Origin: Sulfurimonas sp.
Lineage (GTDB): Bacteria; Campylobacterota; Campylobacteria; Campylobacterales; Sulfurimonadaceae
NCBI GenBank assembly: GCA_011391635.1
Contig: JAABQD010000027.1
Location: forward strand, 1-40,459
Direction: 5' to 3'
DNA: 40,459 nucleotides
Shown: piece by piece, positions 1-7,992 of the stretch
How positions within the stretch are numbered: position 1 is the stretch's first letter
Layout: each line of letters opens with the position of its first letter
Translations under genes and position numbers: made by a program
Notes under the pieces: generated by a model
Seen by the model: the letters and a program-made list of their open reading frames with translations, nothing else
Told to the model about the DNA's origin: nothing
The model's database searches: none

Positions 1-702
1 TATTTTTTACTTACAAAACCTTATACTTTTTTACAAAACAGGTACTTTCCCTACCGACATGCTAAAAGTGATTTATTTATTATCATCGCTACTGTTTTGC
101 TCTCTTATATGCTTTTTTTAGATTCGCCAGACTCACTTTTGAGATCTTTTACAATGCTTATCATTGGCTTTATACTCTACGATAGACACTTAAAAATTAT
201 CTCCATGCAAACGCTTTTTTTGAGTGTAACACTCCTACTTATGCTCTTTCCTAGACTTCTCTTTTCGCTTGGTTTTTGGCTCTCAGTTGGAGGTGTTTTT
301 TACATATTTTTATTTTTGATATATTTTAAGCATCTCAAAGTTTTTTGGCAATTTTTTCTCATTGAGTTTTGGACTTATCTCATGATGCTTCCTCTGGCAT
401 TAGCCATTTTTGGCAATTTTGGCTTTTATCATCCTCTTTCTATTCTACTAACGATGCTTTTTATACCATTTTATCCACTCAGTATCATCTTGCATCTTTT
501 AGGTTTTGGTGCTATTTTTGATGGCGTATTGGAGGACTTAATTGCTCTTGGCGAGATAAAAGCAGTGGTAACATTTGAGTATCCATGGCTTTTATTGCAT
601 CTTTTACTCTCAGTTTGGGCAATTTTTCAAAAAGTTGGCATGTGGATTTTACTGCTCTTCTCATCTGGAGTTTTTTTCTATGCACTCTACGCTATTGCTT
701 AA
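1..702 (+). CDS. comEC: ComEC/Rec2 competence DNA channel, C-terminal part (partial)
   Basis: The frame is open from base 1, so the gene starts upstream of the window; 233 codons are visible before the TAA. The protein is almost entirely hydrophobic, with about seven membrane segments. The segment around FSLGFWLSVGGVF resembles the competence-domain signature of ComEC/Rec2, the inner-membrane channel that passes single-stranded DNA into the cytoplasm during natural transformation. It ends shortly after the last helix, with no metallo-beta-lactamase-like domain, as in the short ComEC proteins of Campylobacterota. Its last 11 bases overlap the convergent yihY-like gene. A 10-of-11 match to the repeated GGCATGTGGAA motif lies inside it at 637-646. 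Family assignment is fairly confident; it rests on one motif plus topology. Confidence 0.72.
   Translation, partial: YFLLTKPYTFLQNRYFPYRHAKSDLFIIIATVLLSYMLFLDSPDSLLRSFTMLIIGFILYDRHLKIISMQTLFLSVTLLLMLFPRLLFSLGFWLSVGGVFYIFLFLIYFKHLKVFWQFFLIEFWTYLMMLPLALAIFGNFGFYHPLSILLTMLFIPFYPLSIILHLLGFGAIFDGVLEDLIALGEIKAVVTFEYPWLLLHLLLSVWAIFQKVGMWILLLFSSGVFFYALYAIA
637..646 (+). repeat. Near-match to the motif in comEC
   Basis: First ten bases GGCATGTGGA match; the eleventh is T. The preceding TT also fits the extended consensus. Confidence 0.65.
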
Positions 703-1519
703 CTAATTCTCTCTTTTTATACATACGATTAATTAAATAACATAATTTTAATCCATACACAAAAATAATCCATGAGAGATAAATCCATAAAAACAGAAAC
801 ATCAAAATAGAAAAAGAGCCGTACATGGTTGTGTAAATTTTGTTGTAAATCACATAATAAATAAAAGCATTTTTGGAAATACTAAAAACAATCGAAGTCA
901 CAAATGAACTTATAATAGAAGCTTGTAACTCTATTTTTGTGTTGGCAGAGACTTGAAAAAGAAACAAAAAAAATCCCCACATGATTACATAAGGAATCAG
1001 TGGAAGGATATTAATGCCAGAGGTAATCTCATGAGAACTCATCATCGTAGCAAAACTTGCTGTGATATAAGAAGAGAGTCCTATAGCTAGAGGAGTGAGA
1101 AAAAGCATTATGAAATAGGTTGTCACGGACTGCCAGTGTGTTCTAGGTTTTGCATGAAAAATTTTGTTGGCGATATGCTCAAAATCTTGAAAAAAGAGGA
1201 GCGAAGTAATAAATACCATCGCCAAACCAATCACTCCAATCTCAGTAGAGTTGTGTAAAAAACTATCGATATACTCCATAATCGCTTCAGAGTTTACAGG
1301 CATAAGGTTTGAAAATACAAAAGATTTGATACTTTCATAATACTCCGAAAAAGAGGAGAGTGATGTCAAAAGTGTGAGCATGATTAAAAGAAGAGGAATA
1401 ATGGTAAAAATAGTATAAAAACTAAGACTTGCCGCATAGAGCGTTAACTCTTTATCGACAAATAAACCAATAAAAAAGAGTATGTGTTTGATAACATGTT
1501 TTACTTTTTTTATTGGCAT
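692..1519 (-). CDS. YihY/BrkB family inner-membrane protein
   Basis: A 275-residue polytopic membrane protein. The N-terminal stretch LTLYAASLSFYTIFTIIPLL is typical of the YihY/virulence factor BrkB family, once mislabelled ribonuclease BN. About six membrane helices alternate with short loops; the C-terminus is basic. The biochemical role of the family is not settled. The gene follows glcD by 21 bases on the same strand, so it is probably cotranscribed. The ATG sits inside a copy of the repeated motif (1515-1525), with a GGAG-like ribosome binding site just upstream of that copy. The 3' end overlaps comEC by 11 bases. Confidence 0.8.
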   Translation of the reverse strand: MPIKKVKHVIKHILFFIGLFVDKELTLYAASLSFYTIFTIIPLLLIMLTLLTSLSSFSEYYESIKSFVFSNLMPVNSEAIMEYIDSFLHNSTEIGVIGLAMVFITSLLFFQDFEHIANKIFHAKPRTHWQSVTTYFIMLFLTPLAIGLSSYITASFATMMSSHEITSGINILPLIPYVIMWGFFLFLFQVSANTKIELQASIISSFVTSIVFSISKNAFIYYVIYNKIYTTMYGSFSILMFLFLWIYLSWIIFVYGLKLCYLINRMYKKRELVKQ

Positions 1520-1525
1520 GTGGAA
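1515..1525 (+). repeat. GGCATGTGGAA motif
   Basis: Exact copy spanning the yihY-like start codon, which is read from the opposite strand. Confidence 0.9.
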
Positions 1526-1540
1526 TACTCCAGTTGGGGT

Positions 1541-2926
1541 CTAACTCAGCCCCATTTTTGCAGGATTTAAGATATTATTAGGGTCAAATGCCATTTTGAT
1601 AGATTTAAAGAGAGCCATCTCTTCAGGTGTAAAAGCCATATACATATAAGGTGCTTTTGCCAAACCTATGCCATGTTCGCCAGAAAGAGTTCCACCTAAA
1701 TCAATAGTTGCTTGAAATACTTCTTCTATGGCTTGGTAGGCGATTTTTACCTGCTCTGGGTCTTTGCCATCCACCATCACATTTGTATGCACATTGCCAT
1801 CGCCCGTATGTCCAAAACATGGGATTTTTACATTGTATTTCTCCGCAATTGCGTAAAATCTCTCCAAAAGTTCTGGCAGTGCAGAACGAGGAACAGTTAC
1901 ATCCTCATTGAGTTTTTTACTTCCATAAACACTCAGAGCTGGAGAGGCGTTGCGTCGTGCAAACCAGATATCTTTTGCCTCTTTGTCATCTTTGGCTATT
2001 TTGAACTCACTGCATCCATTTTCACGAAATACTTTTTCTATTTGTGCAAGTTGAAAATTCAAATCCTCTTCAAGATTCCCATCCACATCTGTTACAAGCA
2101 GAGCTCCAGCGTCTATCGGCAGACCTTTGTGAAAAGTTTGCTCCACGGCACGAATCGTCAAATTATCCAAAAACTCCATTGCAACAGGTGTAATGCCACT
2201 CGCCATAGTTTTATAAACCGCTTCCATTGCCATGTGAACTGTTGGAAAAATTCCCATCGCTGTTTTTGTCATTTTTGGTTTTGGAATGAGTTTGAGAGTG
2301 ATTTCAGTTAAAACCGCCAAAGTCCCCTCAGAAGCTATCAAAATACCACTTATGTTGTACCCTGCCACATCTTTTATGGTTCTTTTTCCAGCTTTGATAA
2401 CATCGCCGTTTGGTAAAACTGCTCTTGTCGCCATCACATAATCTTTTGTGATGCCGTACTTCGCCGCACGCATTCCACCTGCGTTTTCACTTACATTTCC
2501 ACCGATCGTTGAGTACTCTTGACTTGCTGGGTCTGGCGGATAAAAAAGACCTAAAGCTTCAACAGCTTTTTGGAGTTCCATGTTGATAACTCCAGGTTGC
2601 ACGACTGCGACCATGTTTTTCATATCAATCTCTAGGATTTTATTCATATGTTTTTCCATGGCAAGGACGATTCCGCCACTGCTTGGCAATGCTCCGCCTG
2701 TAAAACCGCTTCCCGCACCACGAGGCACGATGATGATTTTATGCTCGTTACAATATTTTAAAATTTGACTGATATCCTCTTCATTTCTTGGGAAAATAAC
2801 TGCATCTGGCTCAAAATGCTCTCTTGTCGCATCATACGAATAGGCGATGAGATGTGCTTTATCGCTATAAATATTTTCTGAGCCGACAATCTTAGTAAAG
2901 TGTTCAATATGTATTGATTCTATCAT
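1541..2926 (-). CDS. glcD: FAD-linked oxidase, glycolate/D-lactate dehydrogenase type (GlcD)
   Basis: A 461-residue flavoprotein of the FAD-binding PCMH / vanillyl-alcohol oxidase superfamily. The FAD-binding half contains PRGAGSGFTGGALPSSGG and later STIGGNVSENAGGMRAAKYG. The C-terminal substrate domain has the conserved FGHTGDGNVH and GTLSGEHGIG motifs. The expected reaction is oxidation of a 2-hydroxy acid (glycolate or D-lactate) with electrons passed to the membrane quinone pool; the exact substrate cannot be read from sequence. It lies two bases after the pgbA-like gene, and H. pylori has the same pgbA-glcD pairing. No GlcE or GlcF partner is seen nearby. Confidence 0.88.
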   Translation of the reverse strand: MIESIHIEHFTKIVGSENIYSDKAHLIAYSYDATREHFEPDAVIFPRNEEDISQILKYCNEHKIIIVPRGAGSGFTGGALPSSGGIVLAMEKHMNKILEIDMKNMVAVVQPGVINMELQKAVEALGLFYPPDPASQEYSTIGGNVSENAGGMRAAKYGITKDYVMATRAVLPNGDVIKAGKRTIKDVAGYNISGILIASEGTLAVLTEITLKLIPKPKMTKTAMGIFPTVHMAMEAVYKTMASGITPVAMEFLDNLTIRAVEQTFHKGLPIDAGALLVTDVDGNLEEDLNFQLAQIEKVFRENGCSEFKIAKDDKEAKDIWFARRNASPALSVYGSKKLNEDVTVPRSALPELLERFYAIAEKYNVKIPCFGHTGDGNVHTNVMVDGKDPEQVKIAYQAIEEVFQATIDLGGTLSGEHGIGLAKAPYMYMAFTPEEMALFKSIKMAFDPNNILNPAKMGLS

Positions 2927-2928
2927 GA

Positions 2929-3699
2929 TTATTTCTTCGTTTTAAATTCGTTATATAATTTTTGAAGCTCTTGATTCTCTTCATTGTACTCAAGTAAAAG
3001 TTCATAGTAATATGGTTCATAAGCATCCATCTCACTACTTCCTGCTCCCCACCATGCTTTATGGATTTCTGTTACGCGTGTAAAAAATGGAAGTTGTTTA
3101 CTCTCTTGCTTGAGTGGTGCATCAGATATATTAAGAATTTTGAAACTTTTTGAGTCAATTGTGAAAAGTTTTTGATTGATATAAACAAAAATAACTCCAA
3201 CAGAAGCGGAATCAGCCATCTCATCAAAATCCTCTTTTTGTGGGGATGGATGTCCATTTTGAGAGAGAATTGTTGCAAAAAGATCTGGATGAATCCATTG
3301 GATAGTTTGGGAAGCCTTCAAAACACGCTCATATACATCTTCATTTGGTGCGATAAGCATAGCTCTTGAGTATCCAAAAGCCAAAACAGCTAAGTCACCC
3401 ACTTCCACATGCCACTCTCCTCTTGGAAGTGCATTTTGTTTAAGAAGCGTAAAATCTCGCATCTTTAGCGTAGCAACTTTACTACTTTTATCGTAACTCG
3501 TTACGACAACCTCTTTGATGATACTTCCATGATTTTTAGACAACTTATGTACGATAAAACCACTCATACCAACATCAACCCTCTCTATTTTGAGAGTTGC
3601 TTCGTCTGCATCTTCATTGACCGAAGTAATAGGCGACTTTACAACTGTAGCAAAGAGAGCAGAGACAAAAATAAAAAGCAAAAATATAAACTTAATCAA
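2929..3699 (-). CDS. PgbA-type (plasminogen-binding protein N-terminal domain) exported protein
   Basis: A 256-residue protein with an N-terminal signal peptide (MIKFIFLLFIFVSALFATVV), so it is predicted periplasmic or outer-membrane associated. The body (VDVGMSGFIVHKL, later a PRGEWHVEVGDLAVLAFGYSR segment) resembles the N-terminal domain named after H. pylori PgbA. Position supports this: H. pylori pgbA also sits next to glcD and near the Csd3/HdpA peptidase. Plasminogen binding in a free-living relative is unlikely to be the real function, and PgbA's lysine-rich C-terminal part is absent. It heads a three-gene minus-strand operon. Its own WHVE residues are encoded by one copy of the repeated motif (3403-3413). 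Confidence 0.65.
   Translation of the reverse strand: MIKFIFLLFIFVSALFATVVKSPITSVNEDADEATLKIERVDVGMSGFIVHKLSKNHGSIIKEVVVTSYDKSSKVATLKMRDFTLLKQNALPRGEWHVEVGDLAVLAFGYSRAMLIAPNEDVYERVLKASQTIQWIHPDLFATILSQNGHPSPQKEDFDEMADSASVGVIFVYINQKLFTIDSKSFKILNISDAPLKQESKQLPFFTRVTEIHKAWWGAGSSEMDAYEPYYYELLLEYNEENQELQKLYNEFKTKK
3403..3413 (-). repeat. GGCATGTGGAA motif
   Basis: Exact copy within the pgbA-like gene; encodes WHVE. Confidence 0.9.
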
Positions 3700-3750
3700 T
3701 AGTAATCCCTTGTTAGACTTCTTGCAAGAAATCTATATATATTCAATGTG

Positions 3751-3756
3751 ATTATA
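3751..3756 (-). promoter_or_regulatory. Extended -10 promoter for the pgbA-like/glcD/yihY operon
   Basis: On the minus strand the sequence reads TTTGCTATAAT, a perfect TATAAT preceded by TG at the extended -10 position. It lies about 50 bases upstream of the pgbA-like start, in the 125-base gap between divergent genes. No good -35 is seen, which is usual for sigma-70 promoters in this phylum. Confidence 0.5.
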
Positions 3757-3824
3757 GCAAACAAATCTCATACTAAGCCAAATTTTGTTAATCTTTCAGA
3801 CTTATTTATTTTAGGGACATATTT

Positions 3825-5012
3825 ATGATACGAATTTTCATACTATTTTTTATCTCAACTGTTCTCTTTGGTTCTGAGGTAAAAGATTTTAAGTGGGAAG
3901 AAGGCGTATCCTACTCTGTGTTTTTAGAGAAGCACAATTTACCTACAAGCAGACTTTTAAACGATTTAGATGATGATGATGAAAAACTCGTAGAAGAGAT
4001 TCGTGCGGGTACAAATTGTCAAATGCTCATGAGTGCGGATGGCAAAATTGAGCAGATTTTAATTCCACTCACAGAAGAACTGCAAATTCACATCTTTCAA
4101 GAAGATGACTCTTACAGTTTTGAAGCTATTCCTATTATTTATGAAGAAAAAACCGAAGCACTCACACTCAAGATTCAAGTAAATCCTTCAGTCGATATTC
4201 TCAATGAAACAAATTCTATTGCACTCACAACTATTTTTTCTTCAGCATTTAAAAAGTCTGTCAACTTTACGGCTATACAAAAGAATGATGACTTAGCCAT
4301 GATTTACAAACAAAAATATAGACTTGGCAAACCTTTTTCCATGCCTGTGCTTCTTACTGCAATGATAGAGATTAATGGCAAAAGACACCATATTTACCTC
4401 AACAGTGATGATCTTTATTATGATGAAAAAGGGGTGCAATTGGAGAGTTTTCTTCTCGTCAATCCTATTGCCAATGCAAGAATTTCTTCAAAATTTACAC
4501 TCAGCAGATTCCATCCAATTTTAAGAAAATATCGTGCACATTTGGGTGTGGATTATGCTGCAAGAACTGGTACACCTATCTTGGCAGCTGGGGATGGAAA
4601 AGTAGTTTTTATAGGCTTTACAAATGGGTATGGAAATCTCATCAAGATTCAGCACAGTGATGATTTAGTCACTGTTTATGCACATCAAAAATCTTTTCGT
4701 AATGGAATTCGTACAGGTCTCAAAGTATCCAAAGGACAAGTTATTGGCTATGTAGGAAGCACTGGTTTATCTTCAGGTCCACATCTTCACTTTGGTTTAT
4801 ATAAAGACAAAGTGGCTATTGACCCGCTCAAAGTTGTCCAGATTACAACCAAAGTTTTAAATATGAAAGAGGTCAAAGAGTTTGAGAAGCTAAGAAAAAA
4901 ATATGACGATGATATCTCTACTCATTTAGGCAAACATACAAAATTCATTAAACGCAATGAGAGTGGCAATGCCTGTTACATCCAAAATCAACCGAATAAA
5001 AAAACGACTTAA
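3825..5012 (+). CDS. csd3: M23 family peptidoglycan peptidase, Csd3/Pgp3 type
   Basis: A 395-residue exported zinc peptidase. Residues 1-17 form a signal peptide (ILFFISTVLFGS). Residues about 25-230 look like the inhibitory N-terminal domains of Csd3/HdpA. The C-terminal M23 domain has H239-x3-D243 (HLGVDYAARTGTP), H287 and the PHLHF motif (H320, H322), so all metal ligands are present. Csd3 of H. pylori and Pgp3 of Campylobacter are D,D-carboxypeptidase/endopeptidases that trim peptidoglycan crosslinks and set helical shape; length (about 400) matches. The neighbouring pgbA-like and glcD genes mirror the H. pylori locus. It is convergent with priA, separated by two bases. Confidence 0.75.
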   Translation: MIRIFILFFISTVLFGSEVKDFKWEEGVSYSVFLEKHNLPTSRLLNDLDDDDEKLVEEIRAGTNCQMLMSADGKIEQILIPLTEELQIHIFQEDDSYSFEAIPIIYEEKTEALTLKIQVNPSVDILNETNSIALTTIFSSAFKKSVNFTAIQKNDDLAMIYKQKYRLGKPFSMPVLLTAMIEINGKRHHIYLNSDDLYYDEKGVQLESFLLVNPIANARISSKFTLSRFHPILRKYRAHLGVDYAARTGTPILAAGDGKVVFIGFTNGYGNLIKIQHSDDLVTVYAHQKSFRNGIRTGLKVSKGQVIGYVGSTGLSSGPHLHFGLYKDKVAIDPLKVVQITTKVLNMKEVKEFEKLRKKYDDDISTHLGKHTKFIKRNESGNACYIQNQPNKKTT

Positions 5013-5014
5013 CT

Positions 5015-6859
5015 TTATCCAAACTCTATAGGATCCATATCCACCTCAGCCAATGGTGTTTGGCATGTGGAAATCGCTTTTATCAAATCTGTACTCTTAT
5101 CAGAGCGAAGCAGTATCTCGAATCTATACTTATCTGCAACGCGTTCAATCGCACATTTTCCAGAGCCTACTATCGCAATATTTGGAAATTTTGCTAAAGT
5201 TTCTTGCATACGAAGCATCTCTTCTTTGGCTTTTAAACCATTTTTATGCGAAAAAAGAACACGGCAAAGTTTTTTATAGGGAGGATATAACTCTTTGCGA
5301 TACTCCATCTCCTCTTGTAAAAATGCCTCATAATTTTCTACAAAAGCACTAAAAAAGGCTTCGTTAAAACTCTGCACCAATACCTTTGCATTTTTAGCTC
5401 TTCCACTGCGTCCCGCTACTTGAATCAAAGAGGAGAGTGCCTTTTCACGAGAGCGATAATCACTCATGTTCAGCATATTGTCCATACCTAAAACCACAGC
5501 CAAAGTTACACCGTGATAATCATGTCCCTTACTCAGCATCTGTGTGCCGACAAGTACATCTATCTCTGCATTATTAAACCGCTTGAGTGCATCTTTGAGT
5601 TTCTTCGCTGTTGTGATGACATCTCTATCAAATTGCTCAATCTTGGCATGTGGAAATGTTTCGCTAATATTTTTGACCGCTTCTGCCGTTCCAAGTCTCG
5701 AACTCGTAAGATGATGACTTCCACATGCCGAACACACCTGCGGAATGGCCTGTGTAAAATTGCAGTAATGACATTTAAGTGCATGAGATTTTTGATGAAT
5801 GCTCATCCCAATACTACAAAACACACACTCATACGTGTGACCGCAATCACCACAAATCAAGTACTTAAAGTTTGCACGAGTGGGAAGAAAAACGATAGAT
5901 TGCTCTTTTGCATGAAGCGTATTTTGAAGATTTTGTAAAATCATTGGTGAGAGATTCTCAACGGAACGCTCATAGATAAACTCTTTTTGAGAACTAAAAT
6001 GTCCACCTCTGAGTCTGGCATGTGGAAACTTCACATAGGAGTTCAGTGATGGTGTCGCACTTCCCAAAATAACGGGAACATCATAAATCTTTCCCATATA
6101 AATGGCTATATCTCTGGCATTGTAACGAGGTCTTGAGGAAGATTTATAACTATCATCATGCTCCTCATCAACAACAATAAGACCCAAATCCTTGATAGGT
6201 AAAAAAAGAGCCGAGCGAGGTCCAGCGATGATGTATGCACTTCCATCATAAATCTTTGCAACTGCTTTTTTCTTTTGCAGTGCTGTGAGTTTGGAGTGCC
6301 ACATGACCACTTTATCGCCAAAATGCTCTTCTAGCCTTTTGCTCATCTGAGGTGTGAGAGAGATTTCTGGCATCAAAAAGAGAGAGCGATTTCCCTCAGC
6401 CATCATCTCCTCAAAATACTTCATATATATTTCAGTTTTGCCACTTCCTGTATCGCCAAAAAGAAGAGAAACTTTGTGCTGTTGTAAAAAGAGAAGTGCT
6501 TCTTGTTGCTTTGAAGAGAGTGTGATTCTGCTCTGGACATCTGCTTTATTCTCATCTGAGAATTCCTGAGTTTGAGCATAAGGAGTCATCAATCCTATCC
6601 CCTCTCCTAGGGAACAGATATAATAAGTAGCGATAAACTGTGCTAACTCTCTCTGCTTTGGAGAGTAAAAAAACTCACTGACACTTAATATCTCATTTGT
6701 TTTAAATGAAGGTTTTTGGCATGTGGAAATTATAACTGCTTTGTAATTTTTATTTCGCACTGCTATTTCTACGATATATCCAGCATCTAAAGAGATTTCA
6801 TAGTGGTAAGTAAGAGGTGCTAAAGGGGAAGAGAGAATTGCTACTTCATAATAAAACAA
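5015..6859 (-). CDS. priA: Primosomal replication restart helicase PriA
   Basis: A 614-residue superfamily 2 DNA helicase that reloads the replisome at collapsed forks and recombination intermediates. Walker A is GDTGSGKT (135-142), the DEAH-type box is DEEH (231-234), and GSATPS marks motif III. Eight zinc-binding cysteines lie at 336, 339, 345, 348, 363, 366, 376 and 379. The later motifs QMLSKGHDY and QVAGRSGRA are intact. It is shorter than the 732-residue E. coli protein because the N-terminal 3'-end-binding part is reduced, as in other Campylobacterota. The gene holds five exact copies of GGCATGTGGAA in both orientations and several frames, the densest cluster in the window. Pilin-like genes lie directly upstream. 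Confidence 0.95.
   Translation of the reverse strand: MFYYEVAILSSPLAPLTYHYEISLDAGYIVEIAVRNKNYKAVIISTCQKPSFKTNEILSVSEFFYSPKQRELAQFIATYYICSLGEGIGLMTPYAQTQEFSDENKADVQSRITLSSKQQEALLFLQQHKVSLLFGDTGSGKTEIYMKYFEEMMAEGNRSLFLMPEISLTPQMSKRLEEHFGDKVVMWHSKLTALQKKKAVAKIYDGSAYIIAGPRSALFLPIKDLGLIVVDEEHDDSYKSSSRPRYNARDIAIYMGKIYDVPVILGSATPSLNSYVKFPHARLRGGHFSSQKEFIYERSVENLSPMILQNLQNTLHAKEQSIVFLPTRANFKYLICGDCGHTYECVFCSIGMSIHQKSHALKCHYCNFTQAIPQVCSACGSHHLTSSRLGTAEAVKNISETFPHAKIEQFDRDVITTAKKLKDALKRFNNAEIDVLVGTQMLSKGHDYHGVTLAVVLGMDNMLNMSDYRSREKALSSLIQVAGRSGRAKNAKVLVQSFNEAFFSAFVENYEAFLQEEMEYRKELYPPYKKLCRVLFSHKNGLKAKEEMLRMQETLAKFPNIAIVGSGKCAIERVADKYRFEILLRSDKSTDLIKAISTCQTPLAEVDMDPIEFG
5062..5072 (+). repeat. GGCATGTGGAA motif
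   Basis: Exact copy in priA; the gene strand encodes ISTCQ. Confidence 0.9.
5645..5655 (+). repeat. GGCATGTGGAA motif
   Basis: Exact copy in priA; the gene strand encodes FPHA. Confidence 0.9.
5719..5729 (-). repeat. GGCATGTGGAA motif
   Basis: Exact copy in priA in the opposite orientation; encodes SACGS, using zinc-finger cysteine 379. Confidence 0.9.
6017..6027 (+). repeat. GGCATGTGGAA motif
   Basis: Exact copy in priA; the gene strand encodes FPHA. Confidence 0.9.
6718..6728 (+). repeat. GGCATGTGGAA motif
   Basis: Exact copy near the 5' end of priA; the gene strand encodes ISTCQ. Confidence 0.9.
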
Positions 6860-6878
6860 GGCAATTCTCTCTTGAAAA

Positions 6879-7328
6879 TTAATTTGTTAGTGTTTGGCAC
6901 ATAGCACCTGTTGTAGCATGAGCTGTATCGCAAGTAAAAATACCCGTTGTTGGCGTATAAGTGAATGGTACAGCCGTCGTTTGAATGGTATAAGTGTAAT
7001 GTAATCCATCTGCATTTGTACTTTGCCAGTGTCCAGAACCTGTTTGCGCGGCTATGCCATACATAAGAAGCGTACTTGTACCATTACCATCAAAAAGCGT
7101 AGTATTACTCAGCTTTGTAATCCAACCACTTTGTCCTTGTATAAGTCGCCCCTGTCTCTCAGTCACAATTGCGGAACGAATTGATGCAATATCTGAGCGA
7201 CCTTTTGTTATTTCAGCATCTGTTCGTGTTGCAGCCATTTTCGGAACTGCAATAGCTGCTAAAATCCCTAAAACAACAATGACAAATATCATTTCTATCA
7301 TAGTAAATGCATTTTTATTTTTTTTCAT
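6879..7328 (-). CDS. Type IV pilin-like / pseudopilin protein 1
   Basis: A 149-residue protein beginning MKKNKNAFTMIEMIFVIVVL: a short basic leader, a class III prepilin cleavage site (A7|F8), Glu at mature position 5 and an unbroken hydrophobic helix. It is therefore predicted to be processed by the prepilin peptidase and assembled in a type IV pilus or type II secretion-like pseudopilus. The globular part is Thr/Ser rich with two cysteines (133, 144) near the C-terminus that could form a disulfide. I chose the ATG at 7328, which has GGAG eight bases upstream, over an in-frame GTG at 7337 that overlaps that site. Related pseudopilins serve DNA uptake in Campylobacter; which role applies here is unknown. 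Confidence 0.8.
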   Translation of the reverse strand: MKKNKNAFTMIEMIFVIVVLGILAAIAVPKMAATRTDAEITKGRSDIASIRSAIVTERQGRLIQGQSGWITKLSNTTLFDGNGTSTLLMYGIAAQTGSGHWQSTNADGLHYTYTIQTTAVPFTYTPTTGIFTCDTAHATTGAMCQTLTN

Positions 7329-7425
7329 ATAAGTCACTCCATAAAGTTAGTTAATAGTAACATGATTTTTATTATAGCAAGTTTGAAATTTGTGATTTTG
7401 GAAGGAAAAGAGATCAAAGTATACA

Positions 7426-7447
7426 TTCCCAAGCTGGAGCTTGGGAA
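7426..7447. terminator. 10-bp inverted repeat between the two pilin-like genes
   Basis: Arms TTCCCAAGCT (7426-7435) and AGCTTGGGAA (7438-7447) match perfectly around a central GG. It lies 16 bases past the stop codon of pilin gene 2 and about 100 bases before pilin gene 1. It could end or attenuate the pilin 2 transcript. The sequence also resembles a palindromic intergenic repeat that I recall from unrelated bacteria, so it may be a REP-like element instead. Confidence 0.55.
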
Positions 7448-7462
7448 CGAGAAAAAGAAAAA

Positions 7463-7873
7463 TTAACGAGTTACAGCTGCACCTAATAATTTTATTGTAT
7501 CGGCACTAACATCTGTAAAAGCAGAACAAACACCAGTTTTTAGTGGCACTGCAATAGTTAAAGTGTCTGTTCCAGCATCTACAGTAGCAGTAGCACAAGT
7601 TGAACCACCAAGTGCAGATGTGACCACTAGACCAGCAACTGACATTGTATCAGTGGCTTTAACATTATCTGTTACAAATGATGCATTCACATCACCCGTT
7701 GCCATTGCAGTTGCAACCATAGTTTTAACTGCATTTTGAAAATCTGACACCCCCGCACTAGCTCTTGCATCATCACGCGTCGCAGCCAATTTTGGAACCG
7801 CAACAGCAGCCAAAATACCTAAAATAACGATAACAAAGATCAATTCGATCATAGTAAAACCAGCTCTTTTCAT
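7463..7873 (-). CDS. Type IV pilin-like / pseudopilin protein 2
   Basis: A 136-residue protein beginning MKRAGFTMIELIFVIVILGI: a five-residue leader with the canonical G5|F6 prepilin cleavage site, Glu at mature position 5 and a hydrophobic helix to about residue 30. The rest is small, Ala/Thr/Val rich and has just two cysteines (93, 116), a likely disulfide near the C-terminus as in many pilins. It shares the first 40 residues almost exactly with pilin-like protein 1 but differs beyond, suggesting an old duplication. It could be a major or minor subunit of a competence pseudopilus. It is divergent from flgB, and a motif copy lies upstream at 7931-7941. Confidence 0.82.
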   Translation of the reverse strand: MKRAGFTMIELIFVIVILGILAAVAVPKLAATRDDARASAGVSDFQNAVKTMVATAMATGDVNASFVTDNVKATDTMSVAGLVVTSALGGSTCATATVDAGTDTLTIAVPLKTGVCSAFTDVSADTIKLLGAAVTR

Positions 7874-7930
7874 AAGAACTCCTAAAATTAAAAATTTGGG
7901 CTACTCTAGTAACCTTGGATAACATTATGT

Positions 7931-7941
7931 GGCATGTGGAA
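7931..7941 (+). repeat. GGCATGTGGAA motif
   Basis: Exact intergenic copy between pilin gene 2 and flgB, upstream of both. Confidence 0.9.
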
Positions 7942-7992
7942 TAAATTCTTGCTTAATATATCTCATTAGTTCGTAATCATTCTAGACAAAAG

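Noticed and set aside
1712..2311. A 199-codon open frame on the plus strand opposite glcD
   Set aside because: It lies entirely antisense to the well-supported glcD gene, has no ribosome binding site and shows no recognisable domain.
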